64,000 nt of DNA from Methylobacter sp015476545 (GCF_052162025.1 NZ_CP197401.1:496001-560000), one strand, 5' to 3'. Counted from the stretch's first letter, positions 47,541 to 57,094 are shown. The notes: generated by a model not told the origin, from the letters alone. Made by a program: numbers and translations.

Positions 47541-49663
47541 AGCCGCCTGTCGGTCTTTCTGTTCTGGTTCTGTTCGGTCTCATTCTGCTGTCATTGCAGC
47601 TGATGAGTTCTGCGACTCAGGAATCTTCGCAATTGAGCGCGATGTATTCATGGCTGCTTTTGGTCAATGCCTTGGGTTCGGTCGTGCTGCTGGGGTTGGT
47701 CGGAGCCAATATTTATTCATTGACCCGGCAGTTAAAGAAGCGTGAGGCAGGTTCCAGATTAACCACGCGCATGGTCTCGCTGTTTGTGGTGCTGTCTTTG
47801 GTACCTGCCGCCATCGTGTTTTATTTTTCCATGCAGTTCCTGCATCAGGGCATAGACAGCTGGTTCAACGTGGAAATCGATAAAGCCATGGAGGATTCGC
47901 TGGAGCTGAGCCAGGCATCGCTGGATCAACGCATGCGCTGGCATTTAAGACAAACGCAACAATTAACCGACAGATTGCAAGATGCCTCGGAAAGTCTGGC
48001 TACTCTGGAAATAGAGAATCTGCGCGAGCTTTCGGAAGCGTCCGAGATGACGCTGTTTTCCCGTCAGGGCAGAATTATTGCTTCGAGCAGCATTAATCCC
48101 GGCGATATCTTGCCGAGCCTGCCGGATGAGCATATCTGGTTGCAATTAAGGCAGCATGAGGAATATGTCGCTTTAGCGCCCGTGCGTGATGACCAATTAA
48201 TGATCCGGGTTATTGTGGCTGTCAAAGCGGAAGAGCCGCAGTATCTGCAGGCCTTGTATCCGGTGCCGGTCAGAATTGCCGACTTGGCCGATTCAGTGGA
48301 ATTCGCCTTTGTGCGTTACCAGGAGATGCACTTTTTAAGGGATTCACTAAAATTAAGCTTCTCTCTGGCATTGTCGCTCGTCTTGTTAATGAGTTTGCTG
48401 GCGGCTATCTGGGTGGCCTTTATCAGCATCCGTAATATTATCGCGCCGGTCAAGGAGCTGGTTAAAGGCACACAGGCAGTAGCTTCCGGGCATTATGACC
48501 AGCAGTTGCCGGTTGCCGTGCAGGATGATCTGGGTTTTTTGGTGGAGTCGTTCAATGAGATGACGCTTCGTATTGCCCGGGCTCGGGATGAAACTCGGCT
48601 GGCCGGCCTTGAAGTCGAAAATCAGCGGGCTTATCTGGAGACGATTCTGGCGAACTTGACGGCCGGTGTTATAAGTTTTGATGCGTTGTATAAAATCCGC
48701 ACGGTTAATCAGGCGGCTTATAGGATTTTTCATATTCCGGTCAGTTACTTTATCGGGCAGACATTATTGGACATAGCGCACGGCTATGCCGAGCTGGCCG
48801 AGCCTCTAAAAGTCATTCAGCGCTTATTGGAGCAGGCCGATGATATCTGGCAGCATCGGATTGCCTTTTTGGGGCAAAATGGCAGGCGTGAACTGTTATG
48901 CCGGGGTACGCCTCTTTTTTCCCAGGAAGGCCGCCGGGTAGGCTCGGTTGTGGTTTTTGACGATGTAACCGACCTGATCCAGGCACAAAGGAACGCGGCC
49001 TGGGGCGAAGTGGCCAGACGATTGGCGCATGAAATCAAGAATCCCTTGACGCCGATACAATTGTCGGCAGAGCGGTTGCAGCATAAACTGGCTGACAAGC
49101 TGGCTGCTACTGACGCGGATATTCTGCAGCGTTCCACGCGAACCATCGTACAGCAGGTTGAAGCGATGAAGGAAATGGTGGATGATTTCTCGGAATATGC
49201 CAAGCCTTCAAAGAAACAGACGGCGGATATTGACTTGCCAGGTTTAGTGCAGGAGGTGCTGGCGCTTTATGCGGTTCAGCCGGGCGTCAAGTTTAAAGTC
49301 GATTATGAGGCAGGCCTGCTGATGATTAAGGGCGATCCTGTCAGTATCAGGCAGGTTCTGCATAATTTGATCAAAAATGCGCTGGAAGCGATCGATGCAA
49401 AAGGCCAGATTGAAGTAAACCTGAATCGATTGCGGAAGAACAATAGCGATTTTATCGAAATTGCGCTTTATGATGATGGTCCTGGTATCAAAGAGGATCA
49501 GATTGAGAAGATTTTTGAACCCTATGTGACGACCAAGGCCAAAGGGACAGGTTTGGGGCTGGCCATTGTCAAAAAAATAGTCGAAGAACATGGCGGAGCC
49601 ATATGGGTTGACACCAGCCGTAAAGCGGGGGCCGGTTTTATAATTCAGTTGCCCGCTATTTAA
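47522..49663 (+). CDS. ntrY: NtrY-like sensor histidine kinase
   Basis: 713 residues. Three N-terminal membrane segments (about 12-30, 41-62 and 82-100) and a later one (about 280-300) enclose a periplasmic sensor domain; then HAMP (IRNIIAPVKELVKG), a PAS domain, and the kinase core with the phospho-accepting histidine in RRLAHEIKNPLTPIQLSAER and the ATP-binding NLIKNALEAID and GTGLGLAIVKKIVEEHGG. It should phosphorylate the NtrX-like regulator encoded next. The link to nitrogen control is family knowledge only. Confidence 0.9.
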   Translation: MVPEKIKPPVGLSVLVLFGLILLSLQLMSSATQESSQLSAMYSWLLLVNALGSVVLLGLVGANIYSLTRQLKKREAGSRLTTRMVSLFVVLSLVPAAIVFYFSMQFLHQGIDSWFNVEIDKAMEDSLELSQASLDQRMRWHLRQTQQLTDRLQDASESLATLEIENLRELSEASEMTLFSRQGRIIASSSINPGDILPSLPDEHIWLQLRQHEEYVALAPVRDDQLMIRVIVAVKAEEPQYLQALYPVPVRIADLADSVEFAFVRYQEMHFLRDSLKLSFSLALSLVLLMSLLAAIWVAFISIRNIIAPVKELVKGTQAVASGHYDQQLPVAVQDDLGFLVESFNEMTLRIARARDETRLAGLEVENQRAYLETILANLTAGVISFDALYKIRTVNQAAYRIFHIPVSYFIGQTLLDIAHGYAELAEPLKVIQRLLEQADDIWQHRIAFLGQNGRRELLCRGTPLFSQEGRRVGSVVVFDDVTDLIQAQRNAAWGEVARRLAHEIKNPLTPIQLSAERLQHKLADKLAATDADILQRSTRTIVQQVEAMKEMVDDFSEYAKPSKKQTADIDLPGLVQEVLALYAVQPGVKFKVDYEAGLLMIKGDPVSIRQVLHNLIKNALEAIDAKGQIEVNLNRLRKNNSDFIEIALYDDGPGIKEDQIEKIFEPYVTTKAKGTGLGLAIVKKIVEEHGGAIWVDTSRKAGAGFIIQLPAI

Positions 49664-49684
49664 ATTTTAAAACCTCTCAACAAT

Positions 49685-51046
49685 ATGAATGCAAATACAC
49701 CACGAATATTAGTCGTAGATGACGAGCCGGATATTCGCCGCCTGGTATGCGAAATTCTTGAGGATGAAGGGTATCAGGTCACTATGGCCGAAAACGCCAG
49801 CGAAGCCCGGGAGTTAAAAAAAATTAACGATCCCAGTCTGATTCTTCTCGATATCTGGATGCCGGACAGCGATGGGATTACGCTGCTGAAAGAATGGGTT
49901 GTCGAAGATGAGGAGCTTTGCCCTGTAATCATGATGTCCGGACATGGCTCTGTAGAAGCTGCTGTCGAGGCGACTCGCCTGGGTGCCTACGATTTTCTTG
50001 AAAAGCCTTTGTCGATGGCAAAGCTGTTATTGATTGTTGAAAGAGCTCTGGAAGCCAGTAATCTGCAAAAAGAGAATGCAGGGCTCAAGCAGCAGCTGAT
50101 TACTGATGTTGAGCCTGTGGGCAAGAGCGCCACAGTGGCAAGAACCAAGGATCAGTTAAAGCGTCTTGCGCAGCATGAGGCTCGTGTGCTGCTGGTCGGC
50201 GAGGCGGGGGTTGGTAAAGAGATGTATGCGCGCTATTTGCATAATAACAGCGCTCATCGGCATGGCCCTTTTATCGATGTGGCCGTAGGCAGCATCTCGC
50301 CGGAAAACTCAGCCGTAGAATTCTTTGGCAAAGAGGATGGCGGCAAAGTTTATCCGGGACTGCTGGAGCGGGCCCATAACGGAACACTGTTTTTAGGCGA
50401 AATCGGCGGCATGGATAAAGAAACCCAGTTAAGGCTGCTCAGTGCATTGGAGTCCAGTTCTTTTCTGCGGGTAGGCGGCAGCCAAGCAGTCCGCGTCGAT
50501 GTCAGAGTGGTTGCTTCAACCCGGATTGCATTGGATGAGGAAGTCAAGGCGGGCCGCTTCCGGCAGGATTTGTATTATTTGCTTAATGAGGTTACGCTCG
50601 AGATTCCGCCGCTTCGGGAGCACAGCGAGGATGTGCCGGCATTGCTGAGTTTTTATGTCGATTATTTCGTTAATCAGGATAAGCTGCCGTTTCGCCGGTT
50701 TTCCATAGCGGCGCAGAATTTTCTGCGCAATTACAGCTGGCGCGGCAATGTGCGCGAATTGAAAAACCTGGTGCAGCGGCTCATGATTCTCGGAGTTGGG
50801 GAAGATATCGAACTGGACGAAGTCAAGCTGGCGCTGGGGTCAGTGGTCAGTGACGTTTACAATGCTTCGTCAGTCCCTGATTTTTTCAGTCTGCCGTTGA
50901 AAGAAGCCAGAGATCATTTTGAAAAAGCGTATTTGGAATACCATTTTGAAAAAAATGGCGGCAGTGTGGCAAAGTTAGCGGCCGCTGTGGGCATGGAGCG
51001 TACGCATCTTTATCGGAAACTGCATTCATTGAATATTAAATTATGA
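49685..51046 (+). CDS. ntrX: NtrX-like response regulator with degenerate AAA+ domain
   Basis: 453 residues: REC domain (phospho-acceptor Asp56 in LLDIWMPD, Lys in LEKPLS), AAA+ domain and a C-terminal Fis-type HTH. Walker A is present (GEAGVGKE, 172-179). The GAFTGA loop that touches sigma54 is missing: residues 214-225 read FGKEDGGKVYPG. The Walker B Asp is replaced (TLFLGEIGG, Gly238). So it probably binds DNA and responds to NtrY but does not activate sigma54 promoters in the ordinary way. Loss of GAFTGA has been reported in some NtrX proteins of other groups. Confidence 0.9.
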   Translation: MNANTPRILVVDDEPDIRRLVCEILEDEGYQVTMAENASEARELKKINDPSLILLDIWMPDSDGITLLKEWVVEDEELCPVIMMSGHGSVEAAVEATRLGAYDFLEKPLSMAKLLLIVERALEASNLQKENAGLKQQLITDVEPVGKSATVARTKDQLKRLAQHEARVLLVGEAGVGKEMYARYLHNNSAHRHGPFIDVAVGSISPENSAVEFFGKEDGGKVYPGLLERAHNGTLFLGEIGGMDKETQLRLLSALESSSFLRVGGSQAVRVDVRVVASTRIALDEEVKAGRFRQDLYYLLNEVTLEIPPLREHSEDVPALLSFYVDYFVNQDKLPFRRFSIAAQNFLRNYSWRGNVRELKNLVQRLMILGVGEDIELDEVKLALGSVVSDVYNASSVPDFFSLPLKEARDHFEKAYLEYHFEKNGGSVAKLAAAVGMERTHLYRKLHSLNIKL

Positions 51047-51103
51047 GGAACGCCGGTGATTTGTTATCATATGTTATTGATGCGTCTGAAGTAATAAATA
51101 AAC

Positions 51104-51132
51104 TTGAAAAAATTGATGGCGTTTAGTAGAAT
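51104..51132 (+). promoter_or_regulatory. promoter upstream of rplM
   Basis: TTGAAA (51104-51109), 17-nt spacer, TAGAAT (51127-51132), about 44 nt before the rplM ATG. It separates the ribosomal protein pair from ntrX. Confidence 0.6.
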
Positions 51133-51175
51133 TCTCGCTCTTTTATTGGGCCTTTAACAGAAAGACTAAGTAACG

Positions 51176-51604
51176 ATGAAAACATTTAGTGCAAAGCCAG
51201 CAGAAGTTAAGCGCGATTGGTACGTAATTGATGCGGAAGGGAAGACGCTGGGTCGTCTTGCTTCTGAGATTGCGCGTCGTCTTCGCGGTAAACACAAACC
51301 AGAATATACACCGCACGTTGATACCGGTGATTACATTATTGTAGTAAATGCAGAAAAAATCGGCGTTACTGGCAATAAAGAAAAAGACAAATTGTATCAG
51401 CACCATACAGGTTATATTGGTAATCTGAAAACCGTTAGTCTGGGCAAATTAAGAAAAACCTTCCCTGATCGTATTCTTACTACTGCGGTTAAAGGAATGT
51501 TACCAAACAATCCACTGGGTCGTGCAATGTTCAAGAAATTGAAAGTTTATGCAGGTCCCGAACACGATCATCAGGCTCAACAGCCAAAAGTTTTAGAATT
51601 TTAA
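51176..51604 (+). CDS. rplM: 50S ribosomal protein L13
   Basis: 142 residues, standard L13 from MKTFSAKPAEVKRDWYVIDA through the GMLPNNPLGRAMFKKLKVYAG segment. Part of the large subunit and an early assembly protein. It is followed by rpsI after 11 nt in the usual order. Confidence 0.98.
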   Translation: MKTFSAKPAEVKRDWYVIDAEGKTLGRLASEIARRLRGKHKPEYTPHVDTGDYIIVVNAEKIGVTGNKEKDKLYQHHTGYIGNLKTVSLGKLRKTFPDRILTTAVKGMLPNNPLGRAMFKKLKVYAGPEHDHQAQQPKVLEF

Positions 51605-51615
51605 ACGGGTAGACC

Positions 51616-52008
51616 ATGGCAGCAGCTCAGTATTATGGAACAGGCCGTCGTAAAAGTGCAGTAGCGCGCGTTTACGCAACAACAGGCACTGGAAAAATCA
51701 CAATTAACAACGTCAGCATCGAAAAATATTTTGGCCGTAAAACCGACCAGATGGTTTCGCGTCAGCCGCTGGAGTGCGTCGATATGGAAGCCAAATTCGA
51801 CGTTAACGTGATTGTTAAAGGCGGAGGTCCTTCTGGTCAGGCTGGTGCCATTCGTCACGGTCTGACACGTGCATTGATGGAATATGATGAAGCATTACGT
51901 TCACCGCTTAGAAAAGCCGGGTTCGTTACACGTGATTCACGTGTGGTAGAACGTAAAAAAGTGGGTCTCCACAAAGCTAGAAAACGTCCACAATACTCCA
52001 AACGTTAA
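51616..52008 (+). CDS. rpsI: 30S ribosomal protein S9
   Basis: 130 residues with AAAQYYGTGRRKSAVARVY at the start and the C-terminal KKVGLHKARKRPQYSKR tail that reaches the P site of the ribosome. The terminator follows within 40 nt. In many proteobacteria petABC directly follows rpsI; here that operon is some 8 kb away on the other strand. Confidence 0.98.
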   Translation: MAAAQYYGTGRRKSAVARVYATTGTGKITINNVSIEKYFGRKTDQMVSRQPLECVDMEAKFDVNVIVKGGGPSGQAGAIRHGLTRALMEYDEALRSPLRKAGFVTRDSRVVERKKVGLHKARKRPQYSKR

Positions 52009-52041
52009 TTATTTATGTATAACTAAGGTTATACATACAAC

Positions 52042-52084
52042 TAAAAAAGGGTCGCATTCGTCTCGGAGTGCCGCCCTTTTTTTA
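52042..52084 (+). terminator. terminator of rplM-rpsI
   Basis: GGGTCGCA and TGCCGCCC pair with one mismatch and one G-U, flanked by A and T runs (AAAAAA before, TTTTTTT after). Confidence 0.85.
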
Positions 52085-52117
52085 TGAGTTTTAGGAATCT
52101 CCTGCTCAGGAGGTCAT

Positions 52118-52840
52118 ATGAAAATATCTATTGTTGTTCCTGTTCATAATGAAGCCGATAATATTCTCTCATTGACTGAGGAAATCGTTAAGGCGATGAG
52201 TCAGGCGCAGGCTTATGAAATTATTTATGTTGATGACGGCAGCAACGATGATACTGCGGCTGTTTTACAGCATGCGCTTCAACAGGTTGCGGCGCTGAGA
52301 GTCATTCGTCACGAGCAAAGCTGCGGGCAGAGCACGGCTATTCATACAGGAGTCAAGGCTGCAAATTATCCCTATATAGCAACTTTGGATGGCGATGGTC
52401 AGAATGACCCTGCCGATATTCCCCGCTTGTATGAAGTATTTATGCGACAAAACAAAAACCTGAACCACTTATGGATGGTGGCGGGATGGCGTAATAAACG
52501 CCATGATTCTGCCTGGCGGCTATTTTCATCTAAAGTGGCTAATACAGTGCGCTCCCGGTTGCTGGGAGATAATACGCCTGATACAGGATGCGGGCTAAAA
52601 GTGTTTTTAAGGGACAAGTTTCTTGAATTGCCTTATTTCGATCATATGCATCGTTTTTTGCCAGCTTTAATTTTAAGAGCCGGAGGGCAGGTAATCTCTG
52701 AACCTGTCAATCACCGCCCCAGAATGGCGGGGTATTCTAAATATGGCACTTTGGACCGGCTTTGGGTAGGAATTACCGATTTGTTGGGTGTTATATGGTT
52801 GAAGCAACGGGCAAAACTGCCAATAATTAAGGAAATTTGA
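52118..52840 (+). CDS. glycosyltransferase family 2 (polyprenyl-phosphate sugar synthase-like)
   Basis: 240 residues of the DPM1/ArnC-type GT2 group: IVVPVHNEADNI at the start, the DDGSNDDT and TLDGDGQNDP metal-binding motifs, and the late RMAGYSKYG(T)L segment. No membrane segment is obvious. AGGAGG stands four nucleotides before the ATG. It probably makes a polyprenyl-phosphate sugar, used by the GT39 enzyme two genes on. Confidence 0.85.
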   Translation: MKISIVVPVHNEADNILSLTEEIVKAMSQAQAYEIIYVDDGSNDDTAAVLQHALQQVAALRVIRHEQSCGQSTAIHTGVKAANYPYIATLDGDGQNDPADIPRLYEVFMRQNKNLNHLWMVAGWRNKRHDSAWRLFSSKVANTVRSRLLGDNTPDTGCGLKVFLRDKFLELPYFDHMHRFLPALILRAGGQVISEPVNHRPRMAGYSKYGTLDRLWVGITDLLGVIWLKQRAKLPIIKEI

Positions 52841-52841
52841 A

Positions 52842-53120
52842 ATGGACACTGAGAATATTTGGCTAGTTATCGGTTTTTTGGGGCAGGGGTTATTTTCGGC
52901 TCGCTTTATAGTGCAATGGCTTAAAAGCGAGCGCGAGAAGAAAAGTGTGTTTCCTATAGCGTTCTGGTATTTCAGTATCGCCGGTGGAGTTACGCTTTTT
53001 GCTTATGCGGTGCATCGACAGGATCCTGTTTTCATTGTGGGTCAATTAACCGGTTTGTTCATTTATCTGCGAAATCTGTATTTTGTTATTTACGAACACA
53101 AGAATCTGAAAGTCGAATAA
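52842..53120 (+). CDS. LABN-domain small membrane protein
   Basis: 92 residues similar to the N-terminal domain of lipid-A-disaccharide synthase genes (LABN). About three hydrophobic segments; the family's FIVQWLKSEREKKSVFP and FWYFSIAGG motifs are clear. Role unknown; it may help present or flip the lipid-linked sugar made by its GT2 neighbour (inference). It starts 1 nt past the GT2 stop. Confidence 0.8.
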   Translation: MDTENIWLVIGFLGQGLFSARFIVQWLKSEREKKSVFPIAFWYFSIAGGVTLFAYAVHRQDPVFIVGQLTGLFIYLRNLYFVIYEHKNLKVE

Positions 53121-53144
53121 GCTTTTTCTCATTTTTTACTGCCA

Positions 53145-54770
53145 ATGTATCAATTCTTGCCTGCCCGGTTTTGGATTTTTTTTCTTTGGGGGGGCTTAAT
53201 CGCGGTTAATCTCTCTACGCGCCCATTAATCCCGGTCGATGAAACCCGTTATGCCGCTGTTGCCTGGGAAATGTGGGTCAGGGGAGATTTTCTCGTTCCT
53301 TATCTAAACGGTGACAGCTATAGTCATAAACCACCGTTGTTATTCTGGCTGATGCAACTCAGTTGGCTGGTATTGGGCGTCAACGATTGGTCATTGCGGC
53401 TTATCGGGCCGCTATTCTCGCTGGCATCCTTGTTCTTGTCCCGTGCCATTGCCCGGACTTTATGGCCGGATAGAAAGCAAATCGAAGCGCTAGCGCCTTT
53501 GATCTTGCTGGGATGCTTTTTCTGGATTGTCTTCAGTACGTTGACGATGTTCGATATGATGCTGGCTTTCTTTGCATTGCTGGGCATCTATAGCCTGTTG
53601 AAACTCGCTTATTCGGACTTATCTTTTAAGTATTTGCTGTTGCTTGGATTGGCGATAGGGGCGGGCGTCTTAACAAAAGGTCCGGTGATTTTGCTGCATT
53701 TATTGCCTGTTGCATTATTAGCGCCATGGTGGCTCCAGACTGCCGGGTTTTGCTGGCGGCATTGGTATTATCGTATTGGCGTCGCTGTTTTAATAGGCGC
53801 AGGTATGGCCTTGTGCTGGGCGATACCTGCCGGCATGGCTGGCGGTGATGCTTACAGAAAGGCAATTTTTTTAGGGCAGACCAGCGGTCGCCTGGTCGAG
53901 TCTTTTGCCCATCGGCTGCCTTGGTGGTGGTATTTGGAAATATTGCCGTTATTGTTGTTGCCGTGGTTGCTTTGGAAACCCGTATGGACAGGGCTCAGGA
54001 AGCTGAATTTTAATGATGTCGGCATACGTTTTTGTCTGGCCTGGGCAGTACCGGTTTTTATCGCTTTTTCGCTGGTCAGCGGCAAGCGCATCCATTATTT
54101 ATTGCCTTTGCTGCCTGCTTTGGCGTTGATATTGGCGCGGGCTGCCGATGAAATAACCGATCAAATTTGCTGGAAGCGGGCTCATCTTGCTGTTGTGGGA
54201 ATATTTGCCTTATTGGGCATGATTATGACGGTTGTGCCAGCCTTGAATGATCATTATCAGTGGCGCGCTGAGCTATCGTTAATTTCGCCAGTATGGGGCG
54301 TTTTGCTATTGGCGATTTCCATTGCTATAGGACTGGCCAAGGCCAAGGATGCGCCGGATTCCGCCTTTTATCTCTGCATAGCATCGCTTGTGGCGTCATT
54401 GGCGATTTCATGCGCTTTTTTTGAGATTAAAGCAGACCATTACGATACCAAAGCGGCGGCTCAAGAAATTGCCAGCTTAATGGACGAGAACAGAGCCATT
54501 TCTTTTTATGGCAGCAAATACCACGGTCAATATCATTTTGCCGGACGGCTCAAACAGCCGATTGCGGTAATGATGGATTTCAATGGTCTGTATGACTGGG
54601 CCAAGCGTCATCAGGATGGTTACATTATTGTCACTTATAAGGATGCGGACGCATTGCCCGAGTCAATTATCAGCTATCATTATCCTTATAAAAGCCAGAA
54701 TATAGGCTTGCTTTCATGCAAGACGCTTCTTGAAAACCCCAGTCTTGGCTCTGTGCTGAAACCCTCATAA
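53145..54770 (+). CDS. GT39-like membrane glycosyltransferase (ArnT-type)
   Basis: 541 residues with about 11 hydrophobic segments and the acidic first loop (PLIPVDETRYAAVAWEMW) that holds the catalytic Asp-Glu pair in GT39/ArnT enzymes. They transfer sugars from polyprenyl phosphate to lipid A or proteins on the outer face of the inner membrane. The C-terminal part (about 435-541) is soluble. No ribosome binding site is evident. Acceptor unknown. Confidence 0.85.
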   Translation: MYQFLPARFWIFFLWGGLIAVNLSTRPLIPVDETRYAAVAWEMWVRGDFLVPYLNGDSYSHKPPLLFWLMQLSWLVLGVNDWSLRLIGPLFSLASLFLSRAIARTLWPDRKQIEALAPLILLGCFFWIVFSTLTMFDMMLAFFALLGIYSLLKLAYSDLSFKYLLLLGLAIGAGVLTKGPVILLHLLPVALLAPWWLQTAGFCWRHWYYRIGVAVLIGAGMALCWAIPAGMAGGDAYRKAIFLGQTSGRLVESFAHRLPWWWYLEILPLLLLPWLLWKPVWTGLRKLNFNDVGIRFCLAWAVPVFIAFSLVSGKRIHYLLPLLPALALILARAADEITDQICWKRAHLAVVGIFALLGMIMTVVPALNDHYQWRAELSLISPVWGVLLLAISIAIGLAKAKDAPDSAFYLCIASLVASLAISCAFFEIKADHYDTKAAAQEIASLMDENRAISFYGSKYHGQYHFAGRLKQPIAVMMDFNGLYDWAKRHQDGYIIVTYKDADALPESIISYHYPYKSQNIGLLSCKTLLENPSLGSVLKPS

Positions 54771-54815
54771 CGTCATTTGTAATAACGCACTGCTTGTAAA
54801 CGATTTCTGGCGCAC

Positions 54816-54843
54816 AGCCGGCGCTTTAGCTAAAGCGCCGGCT
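54816..54843. repeat. 28-bp perfect palindrome between convergent genes
   Basis: From AGCCGGCGCTTTAG (54816-54829) to its exact reverse complement CTAAAGCGCCGGCT (54830-54843), with no loop. It lies between the stops of the GT39 gene and the spermidine-synthase-like gene. It lacks a T-run, so it is either a bidirectional hairpin or a palindromic repeat element. Confidence 0.75.
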
Positions 54844-54850
54844 AGCAAGG

Positions 54851-57094
54851 TTACTTCCAGATACTGACGATATTGGTAAAATCATCCGTCCACGGCTTCA
54901 CGTCAAAATACAACGGCAATTTCTGCCAATGGCCAAGGCGGCTTAGGCGCAGTGGTTCCAGCGTTTCAGCGCGATTTGCCATAACCACCCAATCTGTCGC
55001 CACGACCAGCGGAATTTCCTGTTGCGGTTTGAATTCCTGAATCATAGCCGCTAAATGCAACTGTTTGGCATGATCGGATAATACTTTCTTAAGCGCCAGA
55101 TGACGGTTGGTTATGTGAAATGCCAGGATGCCGTCTGGTTTCAGTTTCTTGAAATAAAGCTTCAGGGCTTCCTGAGTCAGCAGATGCGTTGGCACCGAGT
55201 CCGAGCTGAACGCATCCATGACCAGCAAATCGAATTTCTTATCAGGGTCTTTTTCCAGCGACAGGCGGGCATCGCCTATGCGCATGGTTGCATTATGGCT
55301 GCATAGCTTAAGATAACTGAAATAGGCCGGATTACTTGCGACTTCGACTACCAGCGGATCAATTTCGTACAAGGTCCACTCCTGTTGCTGCTTGGCATAG
55401 CAGGTCAAAGCACCAGCGCCAAGGCCTACGACACCGATGTGCCAGTTCTGATCGGCATTATCGTATTCTTTAAACAGCTGGCCCATAGGCCCTGGGCGGC
55501 TGTAATAAGTCAGCGGCGTTTGAATGTGGGCTGCCGTCAGGCGTTGCGCTCCGTGTTTGGTCGTGCCGTGGAAGAGCTCATGGTATTTTTCCGGATGATT
55601 TTGCTCATCGGCTAACACGCTCTCTCTCACCGAAAGGACGCCAAAAAAGCTGCGCTCCTGATAAAGCGTGTTGGACAGCAGTCCATGCAGGCCCTGTGTA
55701 AAGAAAATAAGCGTGCCGGTAAGCAAGGCAAGCGTAATCGGCTGTTGTCGGAAGGCATAAGTCAAGCCGGCTATTAAAATCAGGCCGACACCGATCGTAT
55801 CGAGATATTGAGGCAGATTATCGCTGCTGGCGTAAATAAGCAGGCCAATGATGACAAGCGTTGCCGGCAATATCAATTGCGCCGCCCAAGCCATTTTATG
55901 TTTGCCTATTGATGATTTCAGGCCAGGGCGCAGCAATAATGCCGCAACTATCATGATCGGGTATTCGTAGACGCCATTAAAGACAAAAGGTGCCACGAAA
56001 GTATTAAACATGCCGCCCAGCATGCCCGCAAATGACATGATCAGGTAAAAGGTTGTTAAATGACGGGTATGGGGCCTGCTTTTAGCCAGTTCGCCATGGC
56101 AGACCATGACGGCCAGAAAAAAAGCCAGCAGGTGCAGCATCAGATCCATCCAATAGGGCAGGACTGCCGGATTGATGAACGAGTAAGCAATAAACGGCAG
56201 CAGTACAATAGGTTGCAGCCTGACCATTAATGGATGAATGACAGGATTCCATTTGGAAAAAACAATAATAAAGGACAAGAGATACAACGTTAACGGAATG
56301 ATCCACAGCAGCGGCACCGAGGCGATATCGGTGCTGATGAAATTGGTCAAACCCAGCAGCAGGCTGGAGGGGACAAAGGCCAACGCCAGCCAGTGCAGTT
56401 GAGTGTAATGGCTCAGCTCATTGCTTTCCAGCAGGTTTTCTTGCGAAGTCTCGGCTTGTAGCCGAGTTTTCCATAAAATAAATGCGCAACCGGCGATCAG
56501 CAAGCAAAGCAGCAGGTAGCCGATGCTCCAGTAGGTTTTCTGGTCAGCCAGCCCTATGTTTGGTTCCAAAATAAAGGGATAGCTCAGTAGGGCCATCAGG
56601 CTGCCGGCATTACTGGCTGCATAGAGATAATAAGGATCATGACTGGTGTGATGGCCGACATTGGAAAACCATTTTTGAATCAAGGGCGCGGTGGTCGAAA
56701 CCACAAAAAAGGGCAGGCCGATAGCCAAAAGCAAGGTCCAGAACAGCCAGAAGGTCGGGTCGCTGTCTGTCGGCGGAGCAGTGTTTTCAGGCAATGCCAG
56801 TGGCAGGGCCAGAAAGCTGATCAGCATCACGCTTGCGTGTATTAGAATTTGCCGGTGCTGGCTTTGGCGCGTCGAAATATAGTGGGCGTACAGATACCCG
56901 AGAAACAAAATGCTTTGATAAAACACCATGCAGGTGTTCCAGACTGCCGGAGAGCCTCCCAGTAAAGGTAATAAAATTTTTCCGAACATGGGTTGCAGAA
57001 CGAACATCAGCGAGGCGCTGGTAAATAATGTCGCTGCAAACAAGAATATCAGAGATAGATTTCGGTCTGTTTTTGCTTCTGAATGGTTACGCAT
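54851..57094 (-). CDS. membrane-fused spermidine synthase-like protein
   Basis: 747 residues. The first two thirds have about 14-16 hydrophobic segments of a transporter-like domain; the last third (about 470 to the end) is a spermidine synthase-like Rossmann fold with VGLGAGALTCYA, the conserved LVMDAFSSDSVPTHLLTQEAL segment and an acidic YEIDP motif. The putrescine-binding residues cannot be verified by eye, so activity on polyamines is unproven. Similar fusions are widespread in bacteria without a known role. Confidence 0.8.
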   Translation of the reverse strand: MRNHSEAKTDRNLSLIFLFAATLFTSASLMFVLQPMFGKILLPLLGGSPAVWNTCMVFYQSILFLGYLYAHYISTRQSQHRQILIHASVMLISFLALPLALPENTAPPTDSDPTFWLFWTLLLAIGLPFFVVSTTAPLIQKWFSNVGHHTSHDPYYLYAASNAGSLMALLSYPFILEPNIGLADQKTYWSIGYLLLCLLIAGCAFILWKTRLQAETSQENLLESNELSHYTQLHWLALAFVPSSLLLGLTNFISTDIASVPLLWIIPLTLYLLSFIIVFSKWNPVIHPLMVRLQPIVLLPFIAYSFINPAVLPYWMDLMLHLLAFFLAVMVCHGELAKSRPHTRHLTTFYLIMSFAGMLGGMFNTFVAPFVFNGVYEYPIMIVAALLLRPGLKSSIGKHKMAWAAQLILPATLVIIGLLIYASSDNLPQYLDTIGVGLILIAGLTYAFRQQPITLALLTGTLIFFTQGLHGLLSNTLYQERSFFGVLSVRESVLADEQNHPEKYHELFHGTTKHGAQRLTAAHIQTPLTYYSRPGPMGQLFKEYDNADQNWHIGVVGLGAGALTCYAKQQQEWTLYEIDPLVVEVASNPAYFSYLKLCSHNATMRIGDARLSLEKDPDKKFDLLVMDAFSSDSVPTHLLTQEALKLYFKKLKPDGILAFHITNRHLALKKVLSDHAKQLHLAAMIQEFKPQQEIPLVVATDWVVMANRAETLEPLRLSRLGHWQKLPLYFDVKPWTDDFTNIVSIWK

